A program made the translations under genes and the position numbers. DNA of 64,000 nucleotides from contig JADJRD010000014.1 of NCBI GenBank assembly GCA_016712405.1, positions 744,001-808,000 on the forward strand. The letters are read 5' to 3'. The notes beneath the pieces are model-generated. The model was not told where the DNA came from and did no database searches. It saw nothing but the letters and a program-made list of their open reading frames with translations. The stretch comes from Cellvibrio sp. (lineage in GTDB: Bacteria > Pseudomonadota > Gammaproteobacteria > Pseudomonadales > Cellvibrionaceae). Positions 44,177-53,428 of this stretch are shown in pieces. Every line of letters starts with the position of its first letter. Position 1 is the stretch's first letter.

Positions 44177-44779
44177 ATGGGCGTATTAGTTGGTAAAAAA
44201 GCTCCTGATTTCACTGCGCCAGCAGTTTTGGCTTCAGGTGAAATCGTAGATTCTTTTAGCTTTGCGGCAGCGACCAAAGGCAAGAAAGCTGTAGTATTTT
44301 TCTACCCATTGGATTTCACCTTTGTGTGTCCTTCGGAGTTGCTAGCCTTCGATCACCGGGTTGCTGAATTTAAGAAGCGTAATGTTGAAGTCATTGGTGT
44401 TTCTATTGATTCTCACTTTACTCACAATGCGTGGCGCAACACTCCTGTAGATCAAGGTGGTATTGGTCAGGTTAAATACACATTGGTTGCTGACATAACG
44501 CACTCGATTGCTAAAGCATACGATGTTGAATCAGAAGCTGGTGTCGCTTTCCGTGGTACTTTCATTATTGATGAAGCGGGTGTGGTGCGTTCACAAATCG
44601 TTAACGATTTGCCAATTGGTCGTAATGTTGATGAAACTATTCGTACTGTTGATGCCCTGATATTCCATGAAAAACATGGCGAAGTTTGCCCTGCTGGTTG
44701 GCAAGAGGGTGACAAAGGTATGGATGCATCACCGGCAGGTGTGGCTAAATATTTAGCTGAGAATGCAGACAAGCTTTGA
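44177..44779 (+). CDS. Typical 2-Cys peroxiredoxin (AhpC/Prx1 type)
   Basis: The 200-residue enzyme reduces H2O2 and organic peroxides. The peroxidatic Cys51 is in FTFVCPSELLAF and the resolving Cys171 in EVCPAGWQ, so it is a typical 2-Cys form. GAGG lies eight bases before the ATG. A terminator follows. The divergent bfd/bfr pair upstream suggests shared iron/oxidative stress control, but no OxyR or Fur site was established. Confidence 0.94.
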   Translation: MGVLVGKKAPDFTAPAVLASGEIVDSFSFAAATKGKKAVVFFYPLDFTFVCPSELLAFDHRVAEFKKRNVEVIGVSIDSHFTHNAWRNTPVDQGGIGQVKYTLVADITHSIAKAYDVESEAGVAFRGTFIIDEAGVVRSQIVNDLPIGRNVDETIRTVDALIFHEKHGEVCPAGWQEGDKGMDASPAGVAKYLAENADKL

Positions 44780-44805
44780 TTTGGTTTTGATGCGTTAATT
44801 GTAAG

Positions 44806-44838
44806 GGGGGAAGCAAAAACACTGCTTTCCCCTTTTTT
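44806..44838 (+). terminator. Terminator after the peroxiredoxin gene
   Basis: Stem GGGGGAAGCA/TGCTTTCCCC (44806-44832, one G-T pair) followed by TTTTTT. It lies 27 bases after the stop. Confidence 0.85.
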
Positions 44839-44889
44839 ATTTTGCACTGTAGAATCCCTGCCCTGAAAGATAAAAATTGAAGCGATATT

Positions 44890-45570
44890 ATGGCTGAAAA
44901 AAAAATTGATCTTCATGCTAGCTGGTTAAATCCCCTGGCAGAGGAATTTGAAGCACCTTATATGAAGCAATTAAAACAATTTTTGCTTCAAGAAAAAAAT
45001 GCAGGAAAAATTATCTATCCCGAATCAAAGAATATTTTTAATGCATTTAATTCCACACCTTTGGATCAAGTAAAAGTAGTGATTATTGGTCAGGATCCCT
45101 ATCACGGGCCGGGCCAAGCGCATGGGCTTTGTTTCTCGGTTCAAAGAGGTATTCAGACTCCTCCTTCCTTGCAAAATATTTTCAAAGAGCAGCACAGGGA
45201 TTTGGGCTTGCCTATTCCTAATCATGGTTGTTTGCAGGCTTGGGCTGATCAAGGGGTTTTATTGTTGAACGCCACCTTGACAGTAGAGCAAGCCAAAGCA
45301 GGGTCGCATCAAGGAAAAGGATGGGAGATATTCACCGATAAAGCGATACAACTGGTTAGTCGCTCCTTGAATTCTGTCGTGTTTTTACTCTGGGGTAGTT
45401 ATGCTCAAAAAAAGGCTGAATTGATTGATGCTAATAGACATTTAATACTCAAGGCGCCACACCCTTCACCGTTGTCTGCGCATAGAGGGTTTATTGGATG
45501 TGGTCATTTCTCTAAGACCAATGACTATTTAATGCAGCATGATTTGTCCCCGATAATCTGGATGCATTAA
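44890..45570 (+). CDS. ung: Uracil-DNA glycosylase, family 1
   Basis: Ung removes uracil from DNA. The 226-residue protein has the catalytic water-activating motif GQDPYHGPGQAHG near residues 64-76 and the His motif HPSPLSAHRGF near residues 194-204, both diagnostic of family 1. Length is normal. It begins with a nine-base A-run after the start region that remains in frame. Confidence 0.96.
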   Translation: MAEKKIDLHASWLNPLAEEFEAPYMKQLKQFLLQEKNAGKIIYPESKNIFNAFNSTPLDQVKVVIIGQDPYHGPGQAHGLCFSVQRGIQTPPSLQNIFKEQHRDLGLPIPNHGCLQAWADQGVLLLNATLTVEQAKAGSHQGKGWEIFTDKAIQLVSRSLNSVVFLLWGSYAQKKAELIDANRHLILKAPHPSPLSAHRGFIGCGHFSKTNDYLMQHDLSPIIWMH

Positions 45571-45852
45571 TTAAACAAAAAAGTGTTACCAAACTTCCCT
45601 TTTTGCATCTTCTAGGTAGGGTTTTGGGTTAAAAGTGTTTCTTTTTGGCATGAAATTCATTTGAGGGAATTTGGCGAGTTGATCTATCTCCTATGTGATA
45701 ATTTTTATAAAAAAAAGACTGGTAAAAACAATTATGATTGGCTAGTGTACGCAAAACCAAAAGAAGGCTAGATCCTTAGAAATGCATAAATCGGTAATCC
45801 TCTGTTTTTTTGTTTATATCCTCAAAACCTCTACTTCGGGGGATGCCTCTCT

Positions 45853-45864
45853 GTAAACGTTTAC
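45853..45864. promoter_or_regulatory. LacI-type operator candidate
   Basis: GTAAACGTTTAC is a perfect 12 bp palindrome with the central CG typical of LacI/GalR-family sites. It is about 245 bases upstream of the TonB receptor. The cognate regulator is not in the window. Confidence 0.5.
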
Positions 45865-45878
45865 GCATAATGGTATGT

Positions 45879-45892
45879 TGACACCGCTGTCA
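45879..45892. promoter_or_regulatory. Second operator candidate, TGACAccgcTGTCA
   Basis: TGACACCGCTGTCA has 5 bp inverted arms around CCGC. It differs by one base from the fully symmetric TGACACCGGTGTCA, a form described for LacI-family sugar regulators in proteobacteria. It lies 14 bases after the other palindrome, so two regulators or two sites may act on the receptor/halogenase locus. Confidence 0.45.
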
Positions 45893-46109
45893 GCAGGTAG
45901 TAGTTTTAGTCGCGTTTTGGTGGTTGGCGATATTGATTTGATTGGCAATTTTGTGCCTTATCACAATATTTAGGTAAGGGCAGCAGATAAAACAAATAGT
46001 TTGCTGTTTTTACAAAAGAATTCGCCCTTTCCAGGCGGATATGTTTGGGTCAATGATTCAAGCAGTGGTATCGGAAAAACAATTCCTGACGATAATAAAG
46101 GAGAGCTCC

Positions 46110-49100
46110 ATGTACAAAACTCAAAGCTTTAAGAAAAAAATGTTAGTAACTGCCGTAGCTTCTGTTGCAATGGCTAGTTTTGCAATGCCTGCGTTTGCGC
46201 AGGATGAAGAAGGTACAGAAATTATTGTAACGGGTATCCGTGCTTCTCTTGAGAGAGCAATGGATGTAAAACGTAATTCTTCTGGTGTTGTTGACTCAAT
46301 AAATGCAGAAGATATGGGTAAATTCCCTGACACCAACTTGGCTGAATCATTGCAACGTATCACTGGTGTTTCTATTGATCGTAGCAATGGCGAAGGTTCC
46401 AAAGTAACGGTTCGTGGATTTGGTCCTGAATACAACATGGTAACTCTGAATGGACGATCTATGCCGACTGGCGGTGCTTATGCTGGCGGTGGTGGTTCAT
46501 CAAGAGCTTTCGACTTTGCTAATTTGGCCTCTGAAGCAGTTTCTGCTGTAGAAGTGTACAAGACTGGTAAGGCGAACATCACTACTGGTGGTATTGGTTC
46601 TAGTATTGATATTAAAACAACTCGTCCTCTGGACAACGCTGGCTTCAAAGCATCTGTTGGTGCTAAAGCCGTTATGGATACCACTAACAGAACTGGTGAT
46701 GACTTAACTCCAGAGCTTTCTGGTTTGGTAAGTTGGGCTGATGATAGTGAAACAATAGGTGTTTCATTAACTGCTAGCTATCAAGAGAGAGATTCTGGAT
46801 CTACAGGCGTTACCGTAAACAACTGGAATGTGGGTGTTTGGGGTACCGATAACATTTATAGCGTGAGTTCAAATAGCACAATTTTTACAAACGCACCGGC
46901 TGCTGGCGAATTATTTTCCAGACCTAACGATGTTCGTTACGTTTTCTCTGACCAAGAACGTGATCGTACTAACGCCCAGTTAACTTTCCAATACAGACCT
47001 GTTGAAAATGTTACTGCGACCTTGGATTACACCTTTGCTGAGAAGAGTGTAACTGAGCATCGTGGTGAGGTGACAACCTGGGTTCAAAACGGTACGAATT
47101 TAACTTCTGTTGTGTTTGATAATTCTACTATCGCAACTCCAGTAACAATCACTGAATACTACGGTGGTGGTGTAAAAGACGTAGGTTATTCTCAACAATT
47201 CCGCGCTCAAGACGACACATTGGAATCAATAGGTTTTAACCTTGAGTGGGACGTGAATGATCAGTTGTCTTTAAATGTAGACTTGCATGACTCTTCTCTT
47301 GAAAGTTTGCCACAAGGCCCTAACGGTGTTGGTGATATCGATCTTGGTGTTGGTGCTCCTACCAAAACAGGTGCTAAGTGGTGGTTTAGTGGTAGAGATA
47401 TCCCAAGCTGGACTCACACCTTGGATGACACTATCAAGCCTGGTAACAGAAATGGTGTTATGGACGAGGGTGATTTGAGCTCATCTGTAATGCGTATGAA
47501 CTCTTCTTTGCAGACAACAGATGTTACTCAAGCCAAAGTTGATGCAAGCTGGAAGTTTGATGAAGGTCGTTTCGACTTCGGCGTTGAACGTAAAGAAATG
47601 TCTACCACTTCAAACTATTACAACGGCAACAACAACCAAATTTTGGGTGGTTGGGGTGCTGACTTCCCTGGTGAGTTTGGTGCGGGTGCTTTTGAAACTA
47701 TAAATGTTGCTGGAGAGTTTGACGATTACGATACTGGGCTCTCGCCTGCTACCGGATTTAGAGCTGATGCTCGTGATTTGGCAAGAGATTTGGTTCAAAA
47801 GTACAATGATCCTGCTCATTTGGCGTATATAGGTCTTGAGAATACAGCGCAGAAAGATGCTAATGGCAATGTCATTACTCGTAACTCAAAATCTACCGAT
47901 ACCATTGAAGAAGATACTGATGCAGTCTACTTCCAATTGGCTGCTACTGGCCAAGTTGGTGGTCATGATGTTGATGTGTTGACTGGCGTTCGTTATGAAG
48001 TAACTGACCAAACTTCTATATCAGGTACTCCATTGCTGGATTATTTTGTATGGGAATCTGATAACGACTTCTCTCAAGTGTCATTACCCAGTGGGAATAA
48101 AACCATTGATACAAATGACTATGACGCGCTGTTACCAAGCTTGGATGTTTCAGTAAAACTGACAGATGATCTGGTCACTCGTTTTGCGTTCAGCAAAACA
48201 ATCGCACGTCCATCATTGGGCTTGTTAAGTGCCAGTGTTGGTGGTTATGGTATTGCCGGTTCAACCTTGATTGCTGCTGAGCCAGGCGCTAACGTAAACA
48301 ACCCACATCTGAAACCTTTAGAGTCTACCAACTTTGATGTGTCTCTTGAGTGGTATTTTGATGATGCTAGCTACTTGTCAGCAGGTTTCTTTGAAAAACG
48401 TGTTATCAACTTCATAGGTAACGAAGAAATTCAAAGAACCATTGGTAATATCCGCGACCAAACCGGTGGTGCTCGTGCGCAAGCTGCTGCTGCTGCTTTG
48501 CGTAGCAGAGGCTTCACAGTTGACGAGGTGAACCTTTACACAATGATGGCTATTCTGAAAAACCCAACAACATACCCAACTGGGGCTGCTGCTTTCGACA
48601 ACACCTTGGCTCAGAAAGACTTACTTGGTGAAGGTTGTAAAGACAGAGCAACTTGTGACTTCATCCCGGATTCAAGTGATCCTTTGATGATGTTTACTGT
48701 TGACTCTCCTGTTAACAACCGCGAAGCCAAACTTCATGGTGTTGAACTTGCTGCACAGCACTTCTTTGGTGAGACTGGGTTTGGTGTAATGGCTAACTAC
48801 ACCCTTGTAAGAGGGGATGTTAAGTTTGAAAACTTGAACCTTGATGCGAATCAGTTTGCATTGTTAGGTTTGAGTGATACAGCAAACTTAGTGTTGATGT
48901 ATGACAACTATGACATCGAAGCTCGTTTGGCCTATAACTGGCGTGATGAGTTCCTCGCACAAACTGGTTGGGGTTCAGGCAACCCACGTTATGTAGAGGC
49001 ATACTCTCAAATCGATATGAACGTGACTTATCACATCATAGAAAATCTGAGCGTGTCTTTAGAGGGTATTAACGTCACTGGTGAAGATCGTCGTGATCAT

Positions 49101-49178
49101 GCTCGTAATGAGAACATGGTGATCTCTGCTGATGATTTGGGTGCTCGTTATCAAGTGGGTGTTCGTTACACTTTCTAA
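46110..49178 (+). CDS. TonB-dependent receptor (TIGR01782-like)
   Basis: A 1022-residue outer-membrane receptor. ATG 46110 is preceded by AAGGAGAG; an in-frame ATG at 46041 would add 23 unrelated residues. A signal peptide ends at MPAFA. EIIVTGIRASLERAMDVKRN is the typical TonB-box plus N-terminal pattern of this class. The plug includes GKFPDTNLAESLQRITGVSI, and the C-terminus is YQVGVRYTF with the final Phe. The class is associated with carbohydrate uptake in Caulobacter, Xanthomonas and Alteromonadales. The downstream halogenase-like gene and LacI-type palindromes upstream support a sugar-uptake locus. Confidence 0.92.
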   Translation: MYKTQSFKKKMLVTAVASVAMASFAMPAFAQDEEGTEIIVTGIRASLERAMDVKRNSSGVVDSINAEDMGKFPDTNLAESLQRITGVSIDRSNGEGSKVTVRGFGPEYNMVTLNGRSMPTGGAYAGGGGSSRAFDFANLASEAVSAVEVYKTGKANITTGGIGSSIDIKTTRPLDNAGFKASVGAKAVMDTTNRTGDDLTPELSGLVSWADDSETIGVSLTASYQERDSGSTGVTVNNWNVGVWGTDNIYSVSSNSTIFTNAPAAGELFSRPNDVRYVFSDQERDRTNAQLTFQYRPVENVTATLDYTFAEKSVTEHRGEVTTWVQNGTNLTSVVFDNSTIATPVTITEYYGGGVKDVGYSQQFRAQDDTLESIGFNLEWDVNDQLSLNVDLHDSSLESLPQGPNGVGDIDLGVGAPTKTGAKWWFSGRDIPSWTHTLDDTIKPGNRNGVMDEGDLSSSVMRMNSSLQTTDVTQAKVDASWKFDEGRFDFGVERKEMSTTSNYYNGNNNQILGGWGADFPGEFGAGAFETINVAGEFDDYDTGLSPATGFRADARDLARDLVQKYNDPAHLAYIGLENTAQKDANGNVITRNSKSTDTIEEDTDAVYFQLAATGQVGGHDVDVLTGVRYEVTDQTSISGTPLLDYFVWESDNDFSQVSLPSGNKTIDTNDYDALLPSLDVSVKLTDDLVTRFAFSKTIARPSLGLLSASVGGYGIAGSTLIAAEPGANVNNPHLKPLESTNFDVSLEWYFDDASYLSAGFFEKRVINFIGNEEIQRTIGNIRDQTGGARAQAAAAALRSRGFTVDEVNLYTMMAILKNPTTYPTGAAAFDNTLAQKDLLGEGCKDRATCDFIPDSSDPLMMFTVDSPVNNREAKLHGVELAAQHFFGETGFGVMANYTLVRGDVKFENLNLDANQFALLGLSDTANLVLMYDNYDIEARLAYNWRDEFLAQTGWGSGNPRYVEAYSQIDMNVTYHIIENLSVSLEGINVTGEDRRDHARNENMVISADDLGARYQVGVRYTF

Positions 49179-49208
49179 TAACTTAACCTAAGTTGTTGAT
49201 AGAAAAAA

Positions 49209-49233
49209 GAGTCGCCTAGGCGGCTCTTTTTTT
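49209..49233 (+). terminator. Terminator after the second TonB receptor
   Basis: Stem GAGTCGCC/GGCGGCTC (49209-49226, loop TA, one G-T pair) followed by seven T. It lies 30 bases past the receptor stop, so the halogenase-like gene may have reduced read-through expression or its own promoter. Confidence 0.88.
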
Positions 49234-49300
49234 GTTTTGGGCTGATCGGTAACCATAGCTTTTACTTGTAATAAATTTAATCATTAATGGAAGTCTTGAA

Positions 49301-50785
49301 ATGTTAAATGCAAAAATGAAAGTTGTTATTGCGGGTGGAGGAACGGCGGGCTGGCTTACGGCTGCAGCACTCTCAAAGCAATTGGGCGAATCGCTTGATA
49401 TAACCTTGGTTGAGTCAGAAGAAATAGGCACCATTGGGGTGGGAGAGGCAACAATTCCTCCGATGCGAACTTTTCATCGTTTATTGGGCATAGATGAATC
49501 AGCTTTTATGAGTGCAACGAATGCCACTTTTAAGCTGGGAATACAATTTGAAAATTGGAAGCAAATAGGCGAAACCTATTTTCATTCCTTTGGTATGACA
49601 GGTAAGCGAACGCTAATAACAGAGTTTATTCATTTTTGGTTGAGAGGGCGAAAACTAGGGATTGGAGGGGGGCTTGGTGATTATTGCCTTGAATATAAAT
49701 CTGCATTGCAGGAGCGCTTCTCCTTAAATAGCAAATCAAAATTGAATTATGCATTTCATCTTGACGCTAGCCGCTATGCCTCCTTTCTTAGAAATATGGC
49801 AGAGGTTCATGGTGTCAAACGAGCGGAAGGAAAAATACAAGAAGTTGTACAGGATATTGATACTGGATTTATAAGGGAGTTGAAGTTGGTTTCTGGTCAG
49901 CAAATTCCAGGTGATTTATTTATTGATTGTACGGGGATAAGAGCCTTATTAATTGAAGATACTTTAAAAACGGGTTACGAAGAATGGAAACATTGGTTGC
50001 CATGTGACAGTGCTATCGCAGTTCAAACCAGTTCGGTTGCTCCAGCAAAACCCTATACAAAATCAATTGCGAATCACGCTGGTTGGCGCTGGCAAATTCC
50101 GTTGCAAAATCGAGTTGGAAATGGATTGGTGTTTTCGAGTCCATTCATGTCGGATGATGAGGCTATGGGCATGTTGTTGTCCAGCATTGAGGGTGACACA
50201 CTGACTCAGCCAAAAATAATCAAATTTAATACGGGCATGCGGAAAAAGGGGTGGAATAAAAACTGTGTGGCGATTGGGTTATCGTCAGGGTTTTTAGAGC
50301 CGTTAGAATCGACCAGTATTCACTTGATTATGACGTCAATTACTCGATTGCTAGCTTTATTTCCTCATCAGGAAATAAAGCAGTCAATTGTCGATGAGTA
50401 CAACGATCAGGCAAAAAGTGAGCTGCTTAGAATACGAGACTTCATTATATTGCATTACAAAGCAACGGAGCGGGAAGACAGTGCTTTCTGGCGTTATTGT
50501 AAAAATATGAATGTTTCGGATGAGCTTTCCCATCGCATTAAGCTATTTAAAGATGTTGGCAAGTCTTACCAGGTTGAAGATGAATTGTTTCGATTGGATT
50601 CTTGGGTTCAGGTAATGATTGGGCAAGGCTTGGTTCCTGCAAGTTATCATCCGATTGTTGATTTAATGCCTGAGTCTGAATTAAATAATTTTTTAATGAG
50701 CATATCGTCTGATGTTAATCAAAATTTATCGATGCTGTCTAAGCATCATGAATTTGTGAATCAGTATTGCAAGATCCATGAGTGA
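49301..50785 (+). CDS. Flavin-dependent tryptophan-halogenase-family protein
   Basis: The 494-residue protein resembles PrnA/RebH-type halogenases. It has the FAD motif GGGTAGWLTAAAL at residues 12-24, the catalytic Lys78 in FKLGIQFENW (PrnA Lys79), the WxWxIP motif in WRWQIPLQ, and the Glu motif GFLEPLESTSIHL (PrnA Glu346). Both key residues are present, so it could halogenate. However, members beside TIGR01782 receptors are widespread and their substrate is not established. GGAAG precedes the ATG by seven bases. Confidence 0.9.
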   Translation: MLNAKMKVVIAGGGTAGWLTAAALSKQLGESLDITLVESEEIGTIGVGEATIPPMRTFHRLLGIDESAFMSATNATFKLGIQFENWKQIGETYFHSFGMTGKRTLITEFIHFWLRGRKLGIGGGLGDYCLEYKSALQERFSLNSKSKLNYAFHLDASRYASFLRNMAEVHGVKRAEGKIQEVVQDIDTGFIRELKLVSGQQIPGDLFIDCTGIRALLIEDTLKTGYEEWKHWLPCDSAIAVQTSSVAPAKPYTKSIANHAGWRWQIPLQNRVGNGLVFSSPFMSDDEAMGMLLSSIEGDTLTQPKIIKFNTGMRKKGWNKNCVAIGLSSGFLEPLESTSIHLIMTSITRLLALFPHQEIKQSIVDEYNDQAKSELLRIRDFIILHYKATEREDSAFWRYCKNMNVSDELSHRIKLFKDVGKSYQVEDELFRLDSWVQVMIGQGLVPASYHPIVDLMPESELNNFLMSISSDVNQNLSMLSKHHEFVNQYCKIHE

Positions 50786-50900
50786 TTGCCATCACCAAAG
50801 TAGGTTCTCCAGCGGGTATCTATCCCTAATCCCGTCTATGTTTGTTGATCTGGCTGCTATAAAATGCCGCCAGTTTTTATATCCTCTATGAAGGCCCATT

Positions 50901-51665
50901 ATGGAACGCAGAGAACCCACGATTAACGCTGGTAGTGATAGTTCAAACACCGATGCCAACGAAGTTGCCCGTCGTCAGGTCAATACACGACCTAACCCTT
51001 CCTCTAATCTTGAATCGCGCTCGCAAGCCAAATCGGTTGCCAGTTCGGGTTCATCTTCCAGTTTGCCGACCATTGCATTGGTGATTGGGTTGTTGGCGGT
51101 TGCCGGTGCGGGATTTTTAGGTTGGCAATTGTTTCAGGCACAAGAAGCATTACAAGCATCCAATGATCGAATCTCAGCATTGGAGCAACAATTGAATGTG
51201 AGTGCAGAAGGCACAAACCAAACTGTGACCTCGTTGGGTGCCCGATTAACAAAATTGGCGGACGTCCAAACCAAGCAAGCAGGTTTGATTGAAGGCAATC
51301 GTAAATCCTTGGTTGCCAATGTTGAAAAAATGACAGCACAAACCAAAGAAATCGCCGCCATTAAACAATCGGCGACTGAAGCCAAAAATGCTGTGACCTC
51401 GCTTAAACAAGAGGTGGCCGGCAATAAATCTTTGGTAGATGCATCACTCGCTAAAATTGAGCCTGGGTTTGCACAACTTGAACAAAAAATGGAAGCGCTC
51501 AACGAAGATATTAATAAGTTGGAATTGGATATGGGCAACATGGATTCGATAGCGAGTCGTCTGAAATCAGTCGAAGAAAGTATTAAAGCTATAGATGATT
51601 TTCGTCGAACGACCAACCGTGAAATTTTGCAGTTAAAGCAACAGATGAACACTGCCCCCAAGTAA
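50901..51665 (+). CDS. Membrane-anchored coiled-coil protein of unknown function
   Basis: The 254-residue protein has a Ser/Asn-rich polar N-terminus of about 50 residues, one membrane segment near residues 55-76 (IALVIGLLAVAGAGFLGWQL), and a long predicted coiled coil to the C-terminus (LQASNDRISALEQQL, KMEALNEDINKLELDM, and LKSVEESIKAIDDFRRT). No catalytic motif was recognised. It is 14 bases before fumarase on the same strand and is probably co-transcribed. The function is unknown. Confidence 0.7.
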   Translation: MERREPTINAGSDSSNTDANEVARRQVNTRPNPSSNLESRSQAKSVASSGSSSSLPTIALVIGLLAVAGAGFLGWQLFQAQEALQASNDRISALEQQLNVSAEGTNQTVTSLGARLTKLADVQTKQAGLIEGNRKSLVANVEKMTAQTKEIAAIKQSATEAKNAVTSLKQEVAGNKSLVDASLAKIEPGFAQLEQKMEALNEDINKLELDMGNMDSIASRLKSVEESIKAIDDFRRTTNREILQLKQQMNTAPK

Positions 51666-51679
51666 TTCAGGAATTTTTT

Positions 51680-53200
51680 ATGCCTACAATTATTCGTCAA
51701 CAAGATTTAATCGACAGCGTTGCAGACGCACTGCAATTTATTTCCTATTACCACCCGGTAGATTTTATTCAAGCGATTCACAAAGCTTATTTGCGCGAAC
51801 AAAATAAAGCCGCCAAAGATGCCATGGCGCAAATTCTGATTAACTCGCGCATGTGTGCTATGGGGCATAGACCCATTTGTCAGGACACAGGCATTGTCAC
51901 AGTATTTGTCACAGTAGGCATGGATGTGCAATGGGATGCGCAAATGAGTCTCACCGATATGATTAACGAAGGTGTGCGTCGTGCTTATATGCAACCGGAT
52001 AATGTGTTGCGCGCTTCAATTCTTTCTGATCCCGATGGTGCTCGTAAAAATACTGGCGATAACACACCTGCGATTATTCATTACAACATAGTCCCCGGAA
52101 ATACAGTGGATGTTCACGTCGCTGCGAAAGGTGGCGGCTCTGAAGCCAAAACCAAATTTGCGATGTTGAATCCGTCAGATTCAGTGGTGGATTGGGTGTT
52201 AAAAGTGGTTCCGGAAATGGGTGCTGGTTGGTGCCCACCGGGAATGCTTGGAATAGGTATTGGCGGTACGGCTGAAAAAGCCATGATCCTTGCGAAAGAA
52301 GCTTTGCTTGAGCCAGTTGATATTCAGGAATTACAAGCGCGTGGTGCAACCAATCGCGCAGAAGAATTACGTATTGAGTTGTACGACAAAGTGAATCGTT
52401 TGGGCATTGGTGCTCAAGGTCTTGGCGGTTTGACCACAGTCGTCGATATCAAAGTGAAAGATTTTCCCACTCACGCAGCGAATAAAGCGGTAGCGATAAT
52501 TCCCAACTGCGCTGCAACGCGTCACGCGCATTTTGAATTGGATGGTTCAGGTCCTGCATTGCAAACACCGCCTGCCTTGGAAGATTATCCTGAAATCACT
52601 TGGGAAATTGGCAGTGATGTTCGTCGCGTTAATCTCGATACATTAAAGCCTGAAGAAGTACAGAATTGGAAAACCGGCGAAACCATTTTGCTCTCCGGAA
52701 AAATGCTAACCGGCCGCGATGCGGCACATAAAAAGATGACTGATTTAATTGCCAAAGGCGAGCCCTTGCCGGTGGATATGAAAGGTCGCTTCATATATTA
52801 CGTAGGCCCGGTTGATCCTGTGCGTGATGAAGTGGTTGGCCCTGCCGGCCCGACAACCGCAACTCGTATGGATAAATTCACCCGTACTATGTTGGAGAAA
52901 ACTGGCTTGCTGGGCATGATCGGAAAATCCGAACGTGGCCCAATTGCGATTGAAGCGATTCGTGATAACAAATCGGTTTATTTGATGGCTGTGGGAGGCG
53001 CGGCCTATCTGGTGGCTCAAGCAATTAAATCCTCCAAAGTCCTTGGGTTTCCTGAATTGGGAATGGAAGCTATCTACGAATTTGATGTGAAAGATATGCC
53101 AGTAACAGTGGCGGTCGATTCACGCGGCGAATCCGTTCACACCACCGGCCCACAATTCTGGAAAGCGAAAATTCAGGAAGAAGTCATTAAGGTCGGTTAG
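51680..53200 (+). CDS. fumA: Fumarate hydratase, class I
   Basis: A [4Fe-4S] hydro-lyase of the TCA cycle that converts fumarate to malate. The 506-residue single-chain protein matches class I length. Cys positions consistent with the cluster include PICQDTGIVTVF in the N-terminal domain and NCAATRHAHF in the middle, with GGGSEAKTKFAM in the catalytic core. The C-terminal domain carries TTATRMDKFTRTML. Gene name could equally be fumB; the class is certain. Confidence 0.94.
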   Translation: MPTIIRQQDLIDSVADALQFISYYHPVDFIQAIHKAYLREQNKAAKDAMAQILINSRMCAMGHRPICQDTGIVTVFVTVGMDVQWDAQMSLTDMINEGVRRAYMQPDNVLRASILSDPDGARKNTGDNTPAIIHYNIVPGNTVDVHVAAKGGGSEAKTKFAMLNPSDSVVDWVLKVVPEMGAGWCPPGMLGIGIGGTAEKAMILAKEALLEPVDIQELQARGATNRAEELRIELYDKVNRLGIGAQGLGGLTTVVDIKVKDFPTHAANKAVAIIPNCAATRHAHFELDGSGPALQTPPALEDYPEITWEIGSDVRRVNLDTLKPEEVQNWKTGETILLSGKMLTGRDAAHKKMTDLIAKGEPLPVDMKGRFIYYVGPVDPVRDEVVGPAGPTTATRMDKFTRTMLEKTGLLGMIGKSERGPIAIEAIRDNKSVYLMAVGGAAYLVAQAIKSSKVLGFPELGMEAIYEFDVKDMPVTVAVDSRGESVHTTGPQFWKAKIQEEVIKVG

Positions 53201-53207
53201 TTTTTTT

Positions 53208-53340
53208 AAACACCCTCTCCTCCAACCCTCCCCCATCAAGGGGGAGGGAGCAGACCGATGTTTTTTTAAATGATGCGGTAAGTTAAAGGCTCAATCTGCC
53301 CCCTCTCCCTTGATGGGAGAGGGCTGGGGAGAGGGTGTTT
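53208..53340. repeat. Palindromic CCCTCTCC-type repeat element
   Basis: A 133 bp element with outer arms AAACACCCTCTCC (53208-53220) and GGAGAGGGTGTTT (53328-53340). Within are two more hairpins, CCCTCCCCCATCAAGGGGGAGGG near 53226-53249 and CCCTCTCCCTTGATGGGAGAGGG near 53300-53323. It resembles REP/MITE repeats common in proteobacteria. It lies directly past fumA and could act as its terminator. Confidence 0.7.
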
Positions 53341-53428
53341 AGATTTACATCATCCCTTCTCGAACTTAATTTCCCGCTTGCCCAGCAATTCGCCATAAAC
53401 CTGCTACTTTTAAATCATCAGAAACTAC

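Larger units (their letters stand above)
45571..46109. other. Intergenic promoter region of the second TonB receptor
   Basis: About 540 bases without a gene. An AT-rich first part is followed by two palindromes (45853-45864 and 45879-45892, listed separately) and then about 220 bases of leader before the receptor. The long leader could hold a regulatory RNA, but I recognised no known riboswitch. Confidence 0.5.

Noticed and set aside
46121..49002. Minus-strand frames opposite the second TonB receptor
   Set aside because: No family similarity; the receptor frame is continuous over 1022 residues.
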